DNA of 64,000 nt from Telmatactis stephensoni (lineage: Eukaryota; Cnidaria; Anthozoa; Actiniaria; Isophelliidae), in contig JALIZF010001702.1 of NCBI GenBank assembly GCA_029948255.1, forward strand, positions 62,001 to 126,000, read 5' to 3'. Positions 35,401 through 47,216 of this stretch are shown piece by piece. Position 1 is the first letter of the stretch, and every line of letters begins with the position of its first letter. The translations under genes were made by a program, and so were the position numbers. The notes under the pieces are model-generated. The model made no database searches. It was not told the origin of the DNA and saw nothing but the letters and a program-made list of their open reading frames with translations.

Positions 35401-36548
35401 GTTTGCCATCTTGATGTACTTCCTCAGCCAAGTCTGACACCAGATTCGTTTCCTTTGTTTTATCATTTGCAGGTTCTGATCCAAAATGGCCTACTTCCAC
35501 ATAATGTGAATTCGAGGCTGCAGCTGAGAAGAACTTGGGTAGATCACTCTCTGATCCTGAGCTCGAGCCTTCCCAGAGCCCAGACCCCGATCCTCGCATG
35601 TCGCTCTCACTGTTGGGAATACGATCACGTGGAACGGCACCCAAAGCAGCCACTATATTCTCTAGCGAGCTTGCACTTCGTTTATGTGGGGCGTTATGCG
35701 ATAAAATCTCCTCAGCCTCTGAATCAGATATCCACAGACCGGAACCAGAAATGGAACCGGACCCGGAACTCGAAGTATCGTCTTCTATACCAGATTCTCC
35801 TTCAGATCTCTTTGCTGGTTGCTTAATTCCCTTTGTTTTACTCTCACGGATTAAGAATCGCTCCATTCCCCTGGCAGTAACATCGTTATCTTCCCGAGAT
35901 GACCGCGAGGATCTGGCGGCCATTTTGTTGGGATATTTCTCAACATCGTTCTTTTGCACTACTTCTTCGGATTCGAATCGTCTCTTTCGACGAATTTCGC
36001 TCTCGTCGTCTCGGCTCTTCTCCGCTGTCTCTGGAGTTAATTCTCGTTTGTGTAGCCGCTGACCAGCATAATCGTCTTCATCCATGTCGTCTTTTCGCTT
36101 TACTCGAAGCAATTCCTTCTCGATTGGAAGACCTGCAGTTGTAGGAGTTAATAACAAGTTTAGTGTTGTCTTGTGATTCTAAAGCCCGGTTTGCACGGTA
36201 CGATTGTCGGCCCGATTTGAGTTTTACCGTTTTTAGCATTCCTCTTTCATTCAAAAATCGGCCCGACACGAGAAAAATCTGTTGCAGTGCAATAGATTTT
36301 TCTGAATCGGGCCGATTTCTCTCTTTTCTCGAACGAAGCTTATCAAAAATCAGGCCGACATATATCGTTAGTATCATTGTTGTCAATCACTTCTGATATG
36401 AAAGTCCATGGTATGGATGAATTAACTTGCATATAAGAAGGACCCATGATAAGTGTTTCAAAATACTCACTAAGTATTAGCCCTTACCTAGTGCTTGCAT
36501 CACTATGAACCCAAAAAGGGTCATGCGCAGTAGTGCCCGTAGCCTCAT
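29490..36548 (-). CDS. Secreted WSC and SEA-domain protein, proteoglycan-like
   Basis: Ten minus-strand exons keep frame: 36488-36548, 34675-36132, 33992-34258, 33348-33413, 32663-33121, 32233-32339, 31925-31983, 31395-31564, 30061-30156, 29490-29542; 931 residues. Signal peptide 1-20. Residues 21-506 are disordered and charged, with a furin-type RVKR (30-33), RRKRR (68-72) and two Ser-Gly clusters at 143-154 and 202-213, both containing SGSGLW in acidic context, as at glycosaminoglycan attachment sites. WSC domain 507-595 has eight Cys. 618-770 is proline-rich. 771-882 looks like a SEA domain, without a clear GSVVV cleavage site. KRS recurs six times, including in the last two exons. Exons 1-8 are well supported. 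The exon 9 donor (GTAGGT, or GTAAAC four bases on) and exon 10 acceptor are less certain. I know no named protein with this order; an extracellular proteoglycan core is inference. Confidence 0.83.
30307..30720. repeat. Dispersed repeat family B, copy 3, with a nested insertion
   Basis: The family words (CATGTCTCTGTACTGTGAT, AGCAAG, GTGCGAGCCATGTCTCTGTC) are interrupted at about 30437-30555 by a different element containing two inverted-looking TTAACCCAGGATTA blocks. It lies in intron 8 of the WSC-SEA gene. Confidence 0.65.
36180..36375. mobile_element. Inverted-repeat element in intron 1 of the WSC-SEA gene
   Basis: CGGCCCGAT/ATCGGGCCG words face each other several times, and AAAGCCCGGTTTGCACGG marks the left end. 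It is MITE-like; boundaries are approximate. Confidence 0.4.
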
Positions 36549-39022
36549 GATCACGTGACTGAAAGGCTAACTTTGGCCTAAGCGTCTTGGTATCTATAAC
36601 AAAAATGGTTGGAGATTAATTATAGTGATAACGGTGATAATGATAGTGATGAGGATCATAATCATATGACGATAAGGATAGTGACGAATGATGTGGATTC
36701 AATTTACAAATTGTTTTGGATTTACCACTCTTTCTCCGTCCGACGTCACTCGATTTCTCACCGATCATGTGAGTACAGGGCTTCTATTGATAGAAAAGGC
36801 GTAATATTTCTGAATGGACCACCCTGTACATGTATCTATTTTCAAATAAAGATTTCTATCTAGCTAACAGTGAGTGAATGTTTACTGTTTTTAGTAACAA
36901 TATACGAATAGTTTCTTTAGAATTTTTTTGCTCGCTAAAATTAGTGTTTTTGGGAATTTTTGGTCAATGTAGTAAAAACTGCCATTTCCCTCCGAAAATC
37001 GCTATGCTATGTAGCGGCCAAAATTCCTACTAGAGAAATCGCTAGATTTAATAGCTAAAAGTAGTAAGCTTAAAGTATATAGTCAACTGAAATGATCATT
37101 TTACTAATAATGTTTGGTTATAACAGCTCTACGGCGGGGAGTAATTTTACATTTTCAGCCGATAACAAAAAAAGGTTTTATTTTTCAATTTCCTGAAAAG
37201 TAAAGTGTTTTTCAAATAACTTTCAAAAGAAAAGTGTTAGTATACCAAAATGTTTACTGCCTGCTTGGTCAACTTTTGTACAACAAAAATGCTATCTAAA
37301 TTAAAGTAGTGTCACGTAAATGTCAAATATCTGTAGTAGGAGTGGTCAGAATTGTCCTAGACAGTCTGCAAAATTTGCTGTGAAGTTTACTATATAGAGT
37401 TTATTGCATCAAGAAGCGAGATAACATAACTGTGGTTTTTCCTGAAGAAATATTGAAAATGTTGGTCTAAATTATTTATCGCCTTTATCCTGTGGGAATC
37501 TTCCGAGTTGCTCATGTGAAAAATGTTTGATGTTTCCGAAACAATTTGCCGAAAAACGAAATCGTCTCGAAAAGACATTTAACGAACTGACCATAGATTC
37601 GTTGTAAATTCCTTTACAACATATTTTTGCAAAGGTTCGGATTTTTTCACAGGATATCATATTTTTGGTATGTGTGTGTGTGTTTTTTTATTAAATTTGT
37701 TTGGTGATAAAGAATTTTTATTCCTTTTCATCAAAGTCCAAATTTTGCACATCCACGTTAAAGTTTTCGTGTATGTATGGAATTTGGATTTCAATTTTGT
37801 AAAGAACAGATAGCAAGTGTCAGTTTGAATAATCTACTACAGGTTGGCTGATCGCGACGAGTGGAAGGACAAACTCAAATTCAAAAATTAACGCCCAAAT
37901 TTCCCAAATCTTACAAACTATTTATAAAACTAAAATGATTTTGATAAAATCCAAGCATTCATTTTTCAAGAACGCAATTCAGTTACAATTATTATTGAAA
38001 AGGACAGCTGATTTCAATTGAAAAGGCGAACACAATCAAAACAAACTTCATCATTTCACATCTTACCTCAAAATCTAGTGATGTTCAACCATAAGTAAGA
38101 GACTTCAAATCTTTCCTTCCTCTTTGTTTTGTAGTTTTAGTAATATTATATTGTCCTTTTGGATATTTCCAACAGTGTTTGTAACAAGCTTTAGGTTCTT
38201 TGAACCAAGCTAGCTGATTAGTAATTCATGTTATATATTTCCTAAAACAGGTTCTTTGAAGCGTTATTTCTGGTACCCGTTAGATGTTTAGAGGTCATGT
38301 AGGATCAAAAACCAACTTCTCAATAATATCGTCTAGTGATATTTTATCTAACACTTGAGAGAAAATTAGTTTTGATCAGAAATTGTTTTGATTAGAAGTC
38401 AATCATGGTATCAGTTTGTTGATGACTTCGAGCATTCAAGTCAGCGGTGTTACCATTTTTGTTCACAATCTCCAGGGGATTGTTCCTCGAAAAACCCAAT
38501 AACTTCACGGGTCCGTTAACTTACCCGATAATGTTTACGAGTGTTTGTCGAAGCGTGCCTTATTTTCAGTGTCTATGATTTTACAAGCAGCTCGCACACT
38601 TCCGTAATTCCCGTAAATTAACGGATCCGTAAAGTTATTGGGCCCTTCTAGAAACGGGCCCCACATCAGAAAACCTGATACTCGGAACTTAAAGCTAGGA
38701 GTTTATAGAGAATGAGAATGGCTGACATGTTGGTCCTTACGACACGGGTGAAAAACGAATTGCGCATACTCGGAAGATTTGAATATAAACCATTGGAGGT
38801 TTAGTAAATCTTGAAAGTTAAGGCTGTCCGTGAAAAGTTTTTGTGCTCGTTTGTTCCTAAAACATCCCGTTAGTTGTTCTCTTTCCCTGGTCAAATAATA
38901 CACGAGAAATTCGTATAATACACAACAGTTGAATCGACGGTACTTTTGTTTGTGAACACGTCTACGAATTCCCGCTGAATTTTCGAGCATGCGCAAAGGG
39001 TTTTTCAGCCGTGTCGGTCCTA
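36549..39022. other. Intergenic, no gene seen
   Basis: AT-rich DNA upstream of the WSC-SEA gene. Apart from a CACGTG E-box just before its start codon (36551-36556) I see no exon, RNA gene or clear element. Short ORFs here lack splice context or family features. Confidence 0.5.
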
Positions 39023-39125
39023 ACGTGTTTATCACAGTACAGAGACACACACGGGAGTTTATAAAACTTTTATGAAATATTTTTACGGTTTTTGGCAAAC
39101 CCAATCAACGCACATAACTACGGTC
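39023..39125. repeat. Dispersed repeat family B, partial copy 4
   Basis: GTGTTTATCACAGTACAGAGAC followed by TTTTATGAAATATTTT and a CCAATCAACGC word match the end of the other family B copies. Confidence 0.55.
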
Positions 39126-39687
39126 TAATATTTCATAAATTTGCTTTGAAAATAACCCACCATGTTATAATATTGTTCACGGCTCTCAGGAAGAGCATCA
39201 ATGTATGATGAGATACCGTGTTTTGAAATATCGTGTGTTGAGAAATGTATTTAGTGACGCAATAATGTAATTATCTCTAATTGATACAACTTTCGCTTAA
39301 TTGCCACTATAGAATGGAGCTCGCCATTAATATTCGAACCTAAATAGTCCTAAATAGTCCCAAATAGTGTATAATGCGTCAATGCACTATCCTAACGACC
39401 CAATAAATACAAAGGGATTGTTTGAAGTTGTGGCGTCAGTGGAATTGAGCGAAACAGTATCCACATTGAAATAAAGTATCCACAAAACATTGAGCTTTTT
39501 TATCGGCAGATGATGAATAGACTCATTTTAATTTAGTGCCGTTTTTATGCAGTACTGAAATTGAAAATACTACTTAAGAGTTTTCTTGCTAAAGGGCAGT
39601 TCCCTTTGTCCGGTTACCATATGATTAACCATAGAAAACGTTTGGTTATAAATCAAAGAAATTAATGTTTTAAGTTTAAGTAATGTT

Positions 39688-41684
39688 TTAAGGATGGTGC
39701 CCCCTTATGGCAAACCATTTTTATTTCTTCTAAATCCTGTCAGTTATTTCAACCACCCAATGGACTATTAGAAACTGGAAAAAAAGTTGGGGGTACCCAC
39801 GCATCTAAGCGAGATAATTAACGCTAAATACCTGATGACGTAAGCGTCAATTTGCACATTAAAAAAGTTTATTATTTTTTACTGCTTCGAGTTAGTGTAC
39901 ATACTGCAGGCTAAAAATAATCATCGATATATGAGCTTTTTAGAAAATATAAAACATTAATTTATTTGTCATGTAGATAATTTAGTGTTTTTAATGGATT
40001 TTTCCTCAAGCAATAGAAATGTGATTTTGAGAAGGTAACAAATTATTGCCGAAATACCTAACAGAAACCATTTTATTTTCAAAATTACCATTTACAAATT
40101 AAATTCAATATTTTTATAATGTTTTCGACGAAGAAAAAGTGGGGGTCCCCATGCATTTTGAAAAGTTATCGGGGTTCATATCTCAAGTTTCTGTGCAAAA
40201 ATTTCGCAAGTGACAATTTTGCCCTAGCCCTCCCCCGGTAAAAATTGAAATTTGTACAGTCAGCCACGAGAAAAAATGTCAACATGTCCCCACAAAAACT
40301 ATTTTGTTTTGCAAGAAAAGAGCAAGTTTAATGAAAGTTTTTCACATCAGTCAATGAAATAGCAAATAGTTTTGATCTTGCAAGACTTCTGGAAGCTCCT
40401 TCAACAAAATAAGTTAAGAGTTTTAGCCGAAAAAACGCGTCTACTTACTAAGTTTGTGTTCAAAATGAATCGAAAAGTGCAAACGGTACAGGACTTACAG
40501 GTGAGAAAAAAACTTTCCAAACAGCCATATTTTTCAATTTCATGAAGACATCTGTGAATACTATTTTTTAACTTTCATTTTAACTTATCTCTTGCATAAT
40601 CATGTTGATTTTTTAGCTTTTTCTTCTCTCTTTTTGGTGAAGCTAAAAATTAGGAGTCCATGCAACTTGGCTGTTCTTCTCGTGTGTCAAGATTTTTCAG
40701 GCCTTTTCATAAAGGTAAAGTGGAACGGTCTGTCATACCAGGAAACCTTGATGGGACTTTAAATCGATCTCCAATGCACAAAAGGTAAAATCAAATCTGA
40801 ATTGATCTCCAGTGCATGTAAAAGGTAAAATTGTACGCCGGGAACACGAAGAAAGAGCACAGGAGGCCCAAGCTCTCTATGAGAGGCGAATATTACAAAG
40901 CTTTGTATGGGAGTTTAGGTTCCGCTTTATTACTCCGTAAATAATAAAGCAAATACACTCTAACGATTATACAGTGCTTCTTGTGTTATTGGTATTCTCT
41001 GGTAGCGATTTTAGGCCATTTCGTCAATTTTTTGCTGAGTTAAGAGAACTCAGCAAAAAATTGACAAAATGGCCTAAAATCGCTACCAGAGAATACCAAT
41101 AACACAAGAAGCACTGTATAACCGTTAGAGTGTATTTGCTTTATTATTTACGGAGTAATAAAGCGGAACCTAAACTCCCATACAAAGCTTTGTAATATTC
41201 GCCTCTCATAGAGAGCTTGGGCCTCCTGTGGAAAGAGCGGCAGTGTTCGGTCAGAGGGTGTTCGGTTTTCAAAAGTACTACTGATGAATCTCGTTGTTAT
41301 TCTTCCAGTAAAAGTTTTAGATGCAGCAAATAATCCGAAAATCACTTACCATTTGGCTAAAAATAGAGTGTCAATCTTGAACAGATTATATCATTTATTT
41401 CTGGCCAACTTTTGCCGGTCAATTTAGTACTTCGGTACAAACTTCGTAAGTAGATGTGATTTCTCCCAAAAATCTAACGCGCTTTGCTGGAAGAGCTATT
41501 AGAAAACGCTCAAGTTGAAATGAGTTGTTAGTTCATTGACTGATATGAAAAACTTTCATTTACCTTGCTCTTTACTTGCTCTTTTCTAATTTTGGTTCTC
41601 AAGAACTCAGGTCGGGCTTCCTGTGTTTTGTAAACGTCATGCGCAGAAACAGTGCGCGCTGCCATTAGGGGGCACCATCCTTAA
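39688..41684. mobile_element. 1989-bp element with TTAA target duplication (piggyBac-like, non-autonomous)
   Basis: GGATGGTGCCCCCTTATGGC at 39692 is matched at the right end by its complement (one change) ending at 41680. TTAA lies immediately outside both ends (39688-39691, 41681-41684). Internal segments near 40322-40365 and 41515-41575 are also inverted copies. No transposase ORF is present and a second palindromic element is nested inside. The TTAA site points to a piggyBac-type mechanism. Confidence 0.65.
40851..41237. mobile_element. 373-bp near-perfect palindromic element nested in the TTAA element
   Basis: 40858-41230 is an inverted repeat with arms of about 180 bases and very few mismatches, folding around TTAAGAG near 41041-41047. 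Ends are CACAGGAGG...CCTCCTGTG. GAAAGAG flanks it directly on both sides (40851-40857, 41231-41237), a 7-bp duplication. Confidence 0.8.
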
Positions 41685-41854
41685 GTAGTGTTTATTGCTT
41701 TTTATATTCAATTGGTGACTAGTTGTTTCGCAACGTTTCTTTTCGTGTTCTGCCTTCTGGAGTTTTCTTTATTTGATGTAGTTTAGCCAGAATGTAATTT
41801 TAATTTTTAGCTTGTAAAAAGCAGCTTTCAACGATGAAGCTTTCAATGATATTA

Positions 41855-41920
41855 TAATATGTCCCATTCAATATATATTATAATATGTCCCATTCGATAT
41901 ATATTATAATATGTCGCATT
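41855..41920. repeat. Short tandem repeat, 27-base unit
   Basis: ATAATATGTCCCATTC(A/G)ATATATATT occurs about 2.4 times. Confidence 0.8.
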
Positions 41921-42491
41921 AGGTGCGTAGGTGCTTTTACATGTTGAGTAAGACACAACGATTCCCAATGGTATCCGCATCATCGCTGACATCAAGATGA
42001 AAATTGAAGTCCCAGATGTGCCGCAAATTGGCACTTTAGATAGTACCAATGATTCCAGGTATTCACTAAATTCAGAGAAAAAGTACTTGAAGTAACAGGG
42101 TGAACAGCAGAATACAGTGGTCTGTACACAATCACAAGTCTATAAGCTTCAATAAGCTGTAAAGGTAAACCATCAATCATACATTCAGAAAACTCAAAAG
42201 AAATCTTTTCACCGGCGCGTTTACGTTGAGAGAGTCTAAGGAAGGAAGTCATTTGTGATATTCTTTGAAATTCTTTTCTTTACTTTAATAGTTTTACACA
42301 TGTCTGAGCAATAAATCATTAAATAAATGAACAAAGTAAATGAATCTATGAATGGATGAATGAATAAGTAAATAAATAAACAAACAAATAAATAAAATAA
42401 AGCAATAAATCATTAGAAAACAAAAAACCTGAACAGGAATATATAGTACTTCCCTTATAGGCTTCCGTTTCACACAAAATAATGACAGCAT

Positions 42492-42547
<56 letters not shown>

Positions 42548-42548
42548 C
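42492..42548. repeat. (AAC)n microsatellite
   Basis: About nineteen CAA units. Read on the minus strand it gives a poly-Val ORF, which is not a gene. Confidence 0.95.
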
Positions 42549-42669
42549 GAGAAAATCCAATTTAATAATGATAAAGTACGTATGGGAGTTAGTTACTGTC
42601 CCGCATAAGAATGATTAATATTCCAAGGGTTGAACAACTTAAAACTGGAATTTTGTTTTTTTGTTTGTA

Positions 42670-42965
42670 TGTTTGTTTGTACACTCGATTGCAGAAAGGT
42701 TGTAGTCTGCAAATACACAAATATACAAATATCTAATGAGATGCAAAACCCAAAATACTGCTTAAATGGGCATTGCTTGCATGCAATGATTGTCAAAATA
42801 TATATTTAGTCTTTCTAAACTCTAGCAGATATTCAAGAACTATATTTTGGGTGTTGTGATCGCGTATTTACAAATTGCATCTCATTAGTATACTGAATAA
42901 ATTAGATATTTGTGTAAAACGTAGACTACAACCTTTCTGCAATCGAGTGTATATATGTTTGCTTG
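42670..42965. mobile_element. Inverted-repeat element of about 300 bp
   Basis: Arms containing ACACTCGATTGCAGAAAGGT and, inverted, ACCTTTCTGCAATCGAGTGT are followed by ATATCTAATGAGATGCAA-type words on both sides of a 130-base centre. GTTTGTATGT-type repeats flank it. Confidence 0.6.
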
Positions 42966-43325
42966 TATATATGCTTGCTTGTATGTATGTTTGCTTGTAT
43001 GTATGTTTGTTTGTATGTATGTATGCTTGTTTATCAGTGCTTATTTCAGTGTGATTGGCGGTGTATGGCTGATAGGACATTTGCATGATATATACTACAA
43101 CTACCAGAAGTTTTTCTCACTTTCTTTTGAGAAATAATTAGTAGGTGCCAATTGTTCCCCGATTTTCAAAAGGGAACGAAAATCAGAATAAGAATTAAGA
43201 AATCTGTAAAGCATTCTAGTACTTGTAGTAAAATGACGTCATCGTGCAAATGTAACGTCACAGCAGCCATCTTGGATGAACTTCAACAAAAGATTTCTCA
43301 TTAGTATCTTGTTTGTTCATCCAAC

Positions 43326-43544
43326 ATGGCTACCGCTTCATTGTCTTTTGATTCCCAATGAATGGGTGAAACCCAGCAATTGAACAAACATCGACTCTTT
43401 GAATCGACTTTGAAAACCATCGAACATAGACGCTGTATTTCTCAGCCGCTGTTTGAAACGTCACTTGCACGCCCTTCTTTAAAATCACTTAACAAACCTT
43501 TCCCCAATTCACCTAAATTAACAATAGAATTAACAATAGAGTGA
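43326..43544 (+). other. Short ORFs of unclear status
   Basis: A 12-codon frame starting ATGGCTACC ends in TGA at 43359-43361 and is followed at once, in the same frame, by a 60-residue ORF. Codon use looks protein-like but there is no homology I recognise and no splice support. It may be a decayed coding fragment from a repeat. Confidence 0.2.
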
Positions 43545-43727
43545 AGCTAGCAGGCAAAATACAGTAAATGTATGGATTTGAAAATCTCAGCCTCGACTTG
43601 AATCTGTTGTCGCGTGGTCAGTCATGCAAATTCGGGAGAGGAGGTCTATTTAAAACAATTTTTCCACTAGCGTTGGGGGCTAGGCTTCTATGTTTAATAA
43701 TTTTGAATGCGTCAGTGTTTCTGCAAT

Positions 43728-44192
43728 TAGCTATATATGAATCAGTTCGATAATTAGCTATATATGGATCAGTTTGATAGCTATATATGGATCAGTTTGA
43801 TAGTTAGCTATATATGGATCAGTTCGATAGTTAGCTATATATAGATCAGTTCGATAGTTAGCTATATATGGATCAGTTCGATAGTTGGCTATATATAGAT
43901 CAGTTCGATAGTTAGCTAGCTATATATGGATCAGTTTGATAGTTAGCTATATATGGATCAGTTCGATAGTTAGCTATATATGAATCAGTGATCGATAGTT
44001 AGCTATATATGGATTAGTGATCGATAGTTAGCTATATATGGATCAGTTCGATAGTTAGCTATATATGGATCAGTGATCGATAGTTAGCTATATATGGATC
44101 AGTGATCGATAGTTAGCTATATATAGATCAGTTTGATAGTTAGCTATATATGGATCAGTTCAATAGTTAGCTATATATGGATTAGTTCGATA
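43728..44192. repeat. 17-copy tandem array, 27/29-base unit
   Basis: The unit AGCTATATATGGATCAGTTC plus GATAGTT repeats about 17 times with single-base changes. A two-base longer version (CAGTGATCGATAGTT) is interspersed. No protein is encoded. Confidence 0.95.
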
Positions 44193-47082
44193 AGATCTCA
44201 TGAACACGAACTTTCTACGTGGCTTTTTGCCCGTCAGTGTGGGGGTGTATGATGACTTCACTACAAACTGATAAACTGACTACCCAATAAACTGATAAAA
44301 TATGAATAACACAAGTTTGAGATAAGACAGCTTTTATTCAAGCTATATATTAACATTGTCATCGCACATTAACGATTATAGCTTTAATTAAAAGTATGAA
44401 GAAAAATATTAAGCATAAAGAGTAAAAGTATAAAGAAAGCAACAGAAAACTCAACTTTCTCAAGAAGTGATCAGTTTAGTTTGGCTTTCATAAAATGATA
44501 AAAGATTTCCAGCCATTAGTTGATATAATGTATATGATATAGTCAAGAATGTCAACTGACAATATATATATATATTATAGTCAAGACAATTTAATAGACC
44601 AAGTGATGAATGGAAACTTTAACACCGTAAAAAAGTAGAGTAACTTACTAACGAGTCTTGGCCCTTCATCGAATAGGGATAGATCGTTTTCTCAAGGTCG
44701 CAGCCTCATAGTCTCGCTTTGAATTTCAAACTTCACTGGGCATGACCGCTCAACACAGAATCAAACACCATTTTTTATATTAAACTACAAAAATCGTTAT
44801 TTAAATTATTCTAGTTATAAAAACGTTTAAAATCTAAATGTAAGGGCTGTATATATCAAGGCGAGTTACCCCTCCCCAGGAAAATAAAACACAAACAAAA
44901 GAGTTGTCCCGGCTATCAGTGACAACTCGTCTTCATATAAAACAACCCCCAAGAGTTGAAAATGATTTTTCTTTGCCTGTCAGCGACCCGTCAATGGATG
45001 AGAAGAAGGGATACTTAATTTCCATTTAAGAGTCAGTTAATCTTTTTACATCATCGACTCTTGTCGGCGTTAGAGCAAGCTGAGTTTGACGAGAGAACCA
45101 GTCGTATGACACTATTTTCTCCGCTTGCCTTGAATTCCCACTGGGGTTTCTGTGGTTTTTAGTTGAGTAAAGGGAGCTTTATAACAAAATTCAGAACAAT
45201 GGAATTCCTTATTTCCAGTTATGATCATGAAGTCATCGCTAATCAAACCGGTTATAATAACAAATATGTCGATAAGGCCCTTGATGACATCAGCTACCTG
45301 CATGAAGTCCAGCGGAACATGCAGTATCTCCGATAAGGTGGTCTAAACATATTTTAATAACCTTTTTTTTTTTCTTCCTCTTTCTTCATCTTTGTCTTAA
45401 TCAGTTTGAATAGCTTACAACTTACACTCAGCTTTTGTTTTAATTTTCAACATTAAAAGATAAGGGTTTCTTATAGAATTGAATTTTGCCAGGTGGAATT
45501 GCTTTAATTTCCTTGTTTTTTTCAGCAATAACTATTATCTTTTAAATCGGGAGTCTAGAAATTTCTTAAATGATATCACAAAGAGTTCAAATTGTTTTAC
45601 GTTACATATAAAATCATTAAAACCGAATCGGAGGCCATTTCTTATTCCAATATGGCGCCACTGTGACGTCATGGCTGAAAAACTACAAATACTGACTAAA
45701 TGAAAATTAAGTGCTCAATTTTCTCTGCATGGCTTTTGCTCCATTAATAGTAATGATAATAATAATAATGAAAAAATAATAATAATAAACAACTATTTCT
45801 TACAGAACTTCAAAAGTACTTACATGAAAGCTGTAACTAAATAACTAAAATCTAAGCTCCCACCCACCCACCCACCCACCCACACCCATCCTTTGCAATA
45901 GGTGAAAAAAATATGAATATTAAGCATGAAAAATAAAATTAAATATGTAGTATGACTAATATGAATGGAAAACAAATGTTTTTTTTATTTGTAGACTCAT
46001 AACAACCAATCGACGGCCATTTTGAATTCCATATGAGGGCGGTGACGTCAATGCTAAATAATTACAAATTAAATAAAGGACAACTTAATTGTCAATTTTC
46101 TTCCCATTTTACACCATTTTTCATTTTATAGGGACACACAAGGACAATAAATTATAGCCATTTAGCAAAACCGGAGGTTATTTTAGTTAGGAAATTGTTT
46201 TTAATGGTCTTCCGACTTTAGATTGATTACTTTGGATGTGTAAAACTAAAACTTCTTGTTGTGTCGGTTATAGTTAATTCTGTAATGACTATACATTATA
46301 CTTTTAAAAACAAAAATAACAGCGAAGCATGAATAGATGCCTCAGGGAAACAATTTTGAAAACTAACCTAAAGCTTTTAAGAGAGATGATACATGCATTA
46401 TTTAGATTACATTTTTTTTCTACTTAGAAATACGACAATTTCACGTGATCCGAATGTACGTGGTTCATATATTATGTTTTAAAGTATAAACTGTGACAAT
46501 ACTAATTCAGTATAAATCCTTTTATATTGGTTTAATTAGTTCCCAAAGAAACACGTATTCTTATTTCTAAACCAATCAATTACCAGTAAAACGGTATAGA
46601 ATTGAAATCGATTTGTGAGAAATTGCTCTTGAAAGAACTTAGATGCCGTTAAGAAAGTCAGATCCGATAGTAGATAGGTGATAGATCTATAGATGAAGAA
46701 ACTCGAGGAATTAAGTGTTCGGATAGCGTGCGATTATCCATGCTTTCAGTAATTAACAATGTTTGTTTTTGTAGAAAGTTTGGCTTGTGCTTCGCTCTAA
46801 ACAATGCTAATGAACTAGAGGGTCGTAATGCATGGCCATTTGTTTCTCATATTAAACCATTTGCTGTCTATGTACTTTTGAGAATTTAGTCATTTTGCAG
46901 TTCTCGCTCTACTAGCGACCGCAATTCTGATGGAAAACTTTACGACGATTTGAAAACCTGTTACGGTAAGACTGATTTGCTTACTGTCGGCGTTGCTGTA
47001 CAACTAATGTGCGCGCATGGGGTACTTAGCAATACGATCCGGTAAAAACACTAGGCTCGGATAGGGTCCGTACAAAACCCTC
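44193..47082. other. Intergenic, no gene seen
   Basis: AT-rich DNA with simple repeats (AATA-rich near 45760-45790, CCCA repeats at 45862-45890). I recognise no exon or RNA gene. Confidence 0.5.
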
Positions 47083-47216
47083 GTGGCATGGTAGAGAACA
47101 GCACATCAAACAACTCAATTCACATATGATCCGATGCCCGCGCGGAGACTCGAACCGGGACCACAGCGGTGAAAGGCCGGTGCTCTCACAACTCGGCCAC
47201 CCATGCCACCCATAAT
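47083..47216 (-). repeat. tRNA-derived SINE, copy 1
   Basis: On the minus strand the A-box region GGCCGAGTTGTGAGAG (plus about 47181-47197) and B-box GGTTCGAGTCTC (plus about 47146-47157) form an internal Pol III promoter of tRNA-Ser/Leu type. A second copy in this window shares the sequence on both sides of the boxes (GGTGGCA, ACCGCTGTGGTCC and TACCATGCCACG). Confidence 0.65.

Noticed and set aside
35365..36062. Plus-strand ORFs of 153 and 175 codons
   Set aside because: Antisense of the long second exon of the WSC-SEA gene. The minus frame has a signal peptide exon, matching phases and domains downstream.
43728..44192. Possible CRISPR-like array
   Set aside because: The units are contiguous tandem copies with no unique spacers, and the genome is animal.
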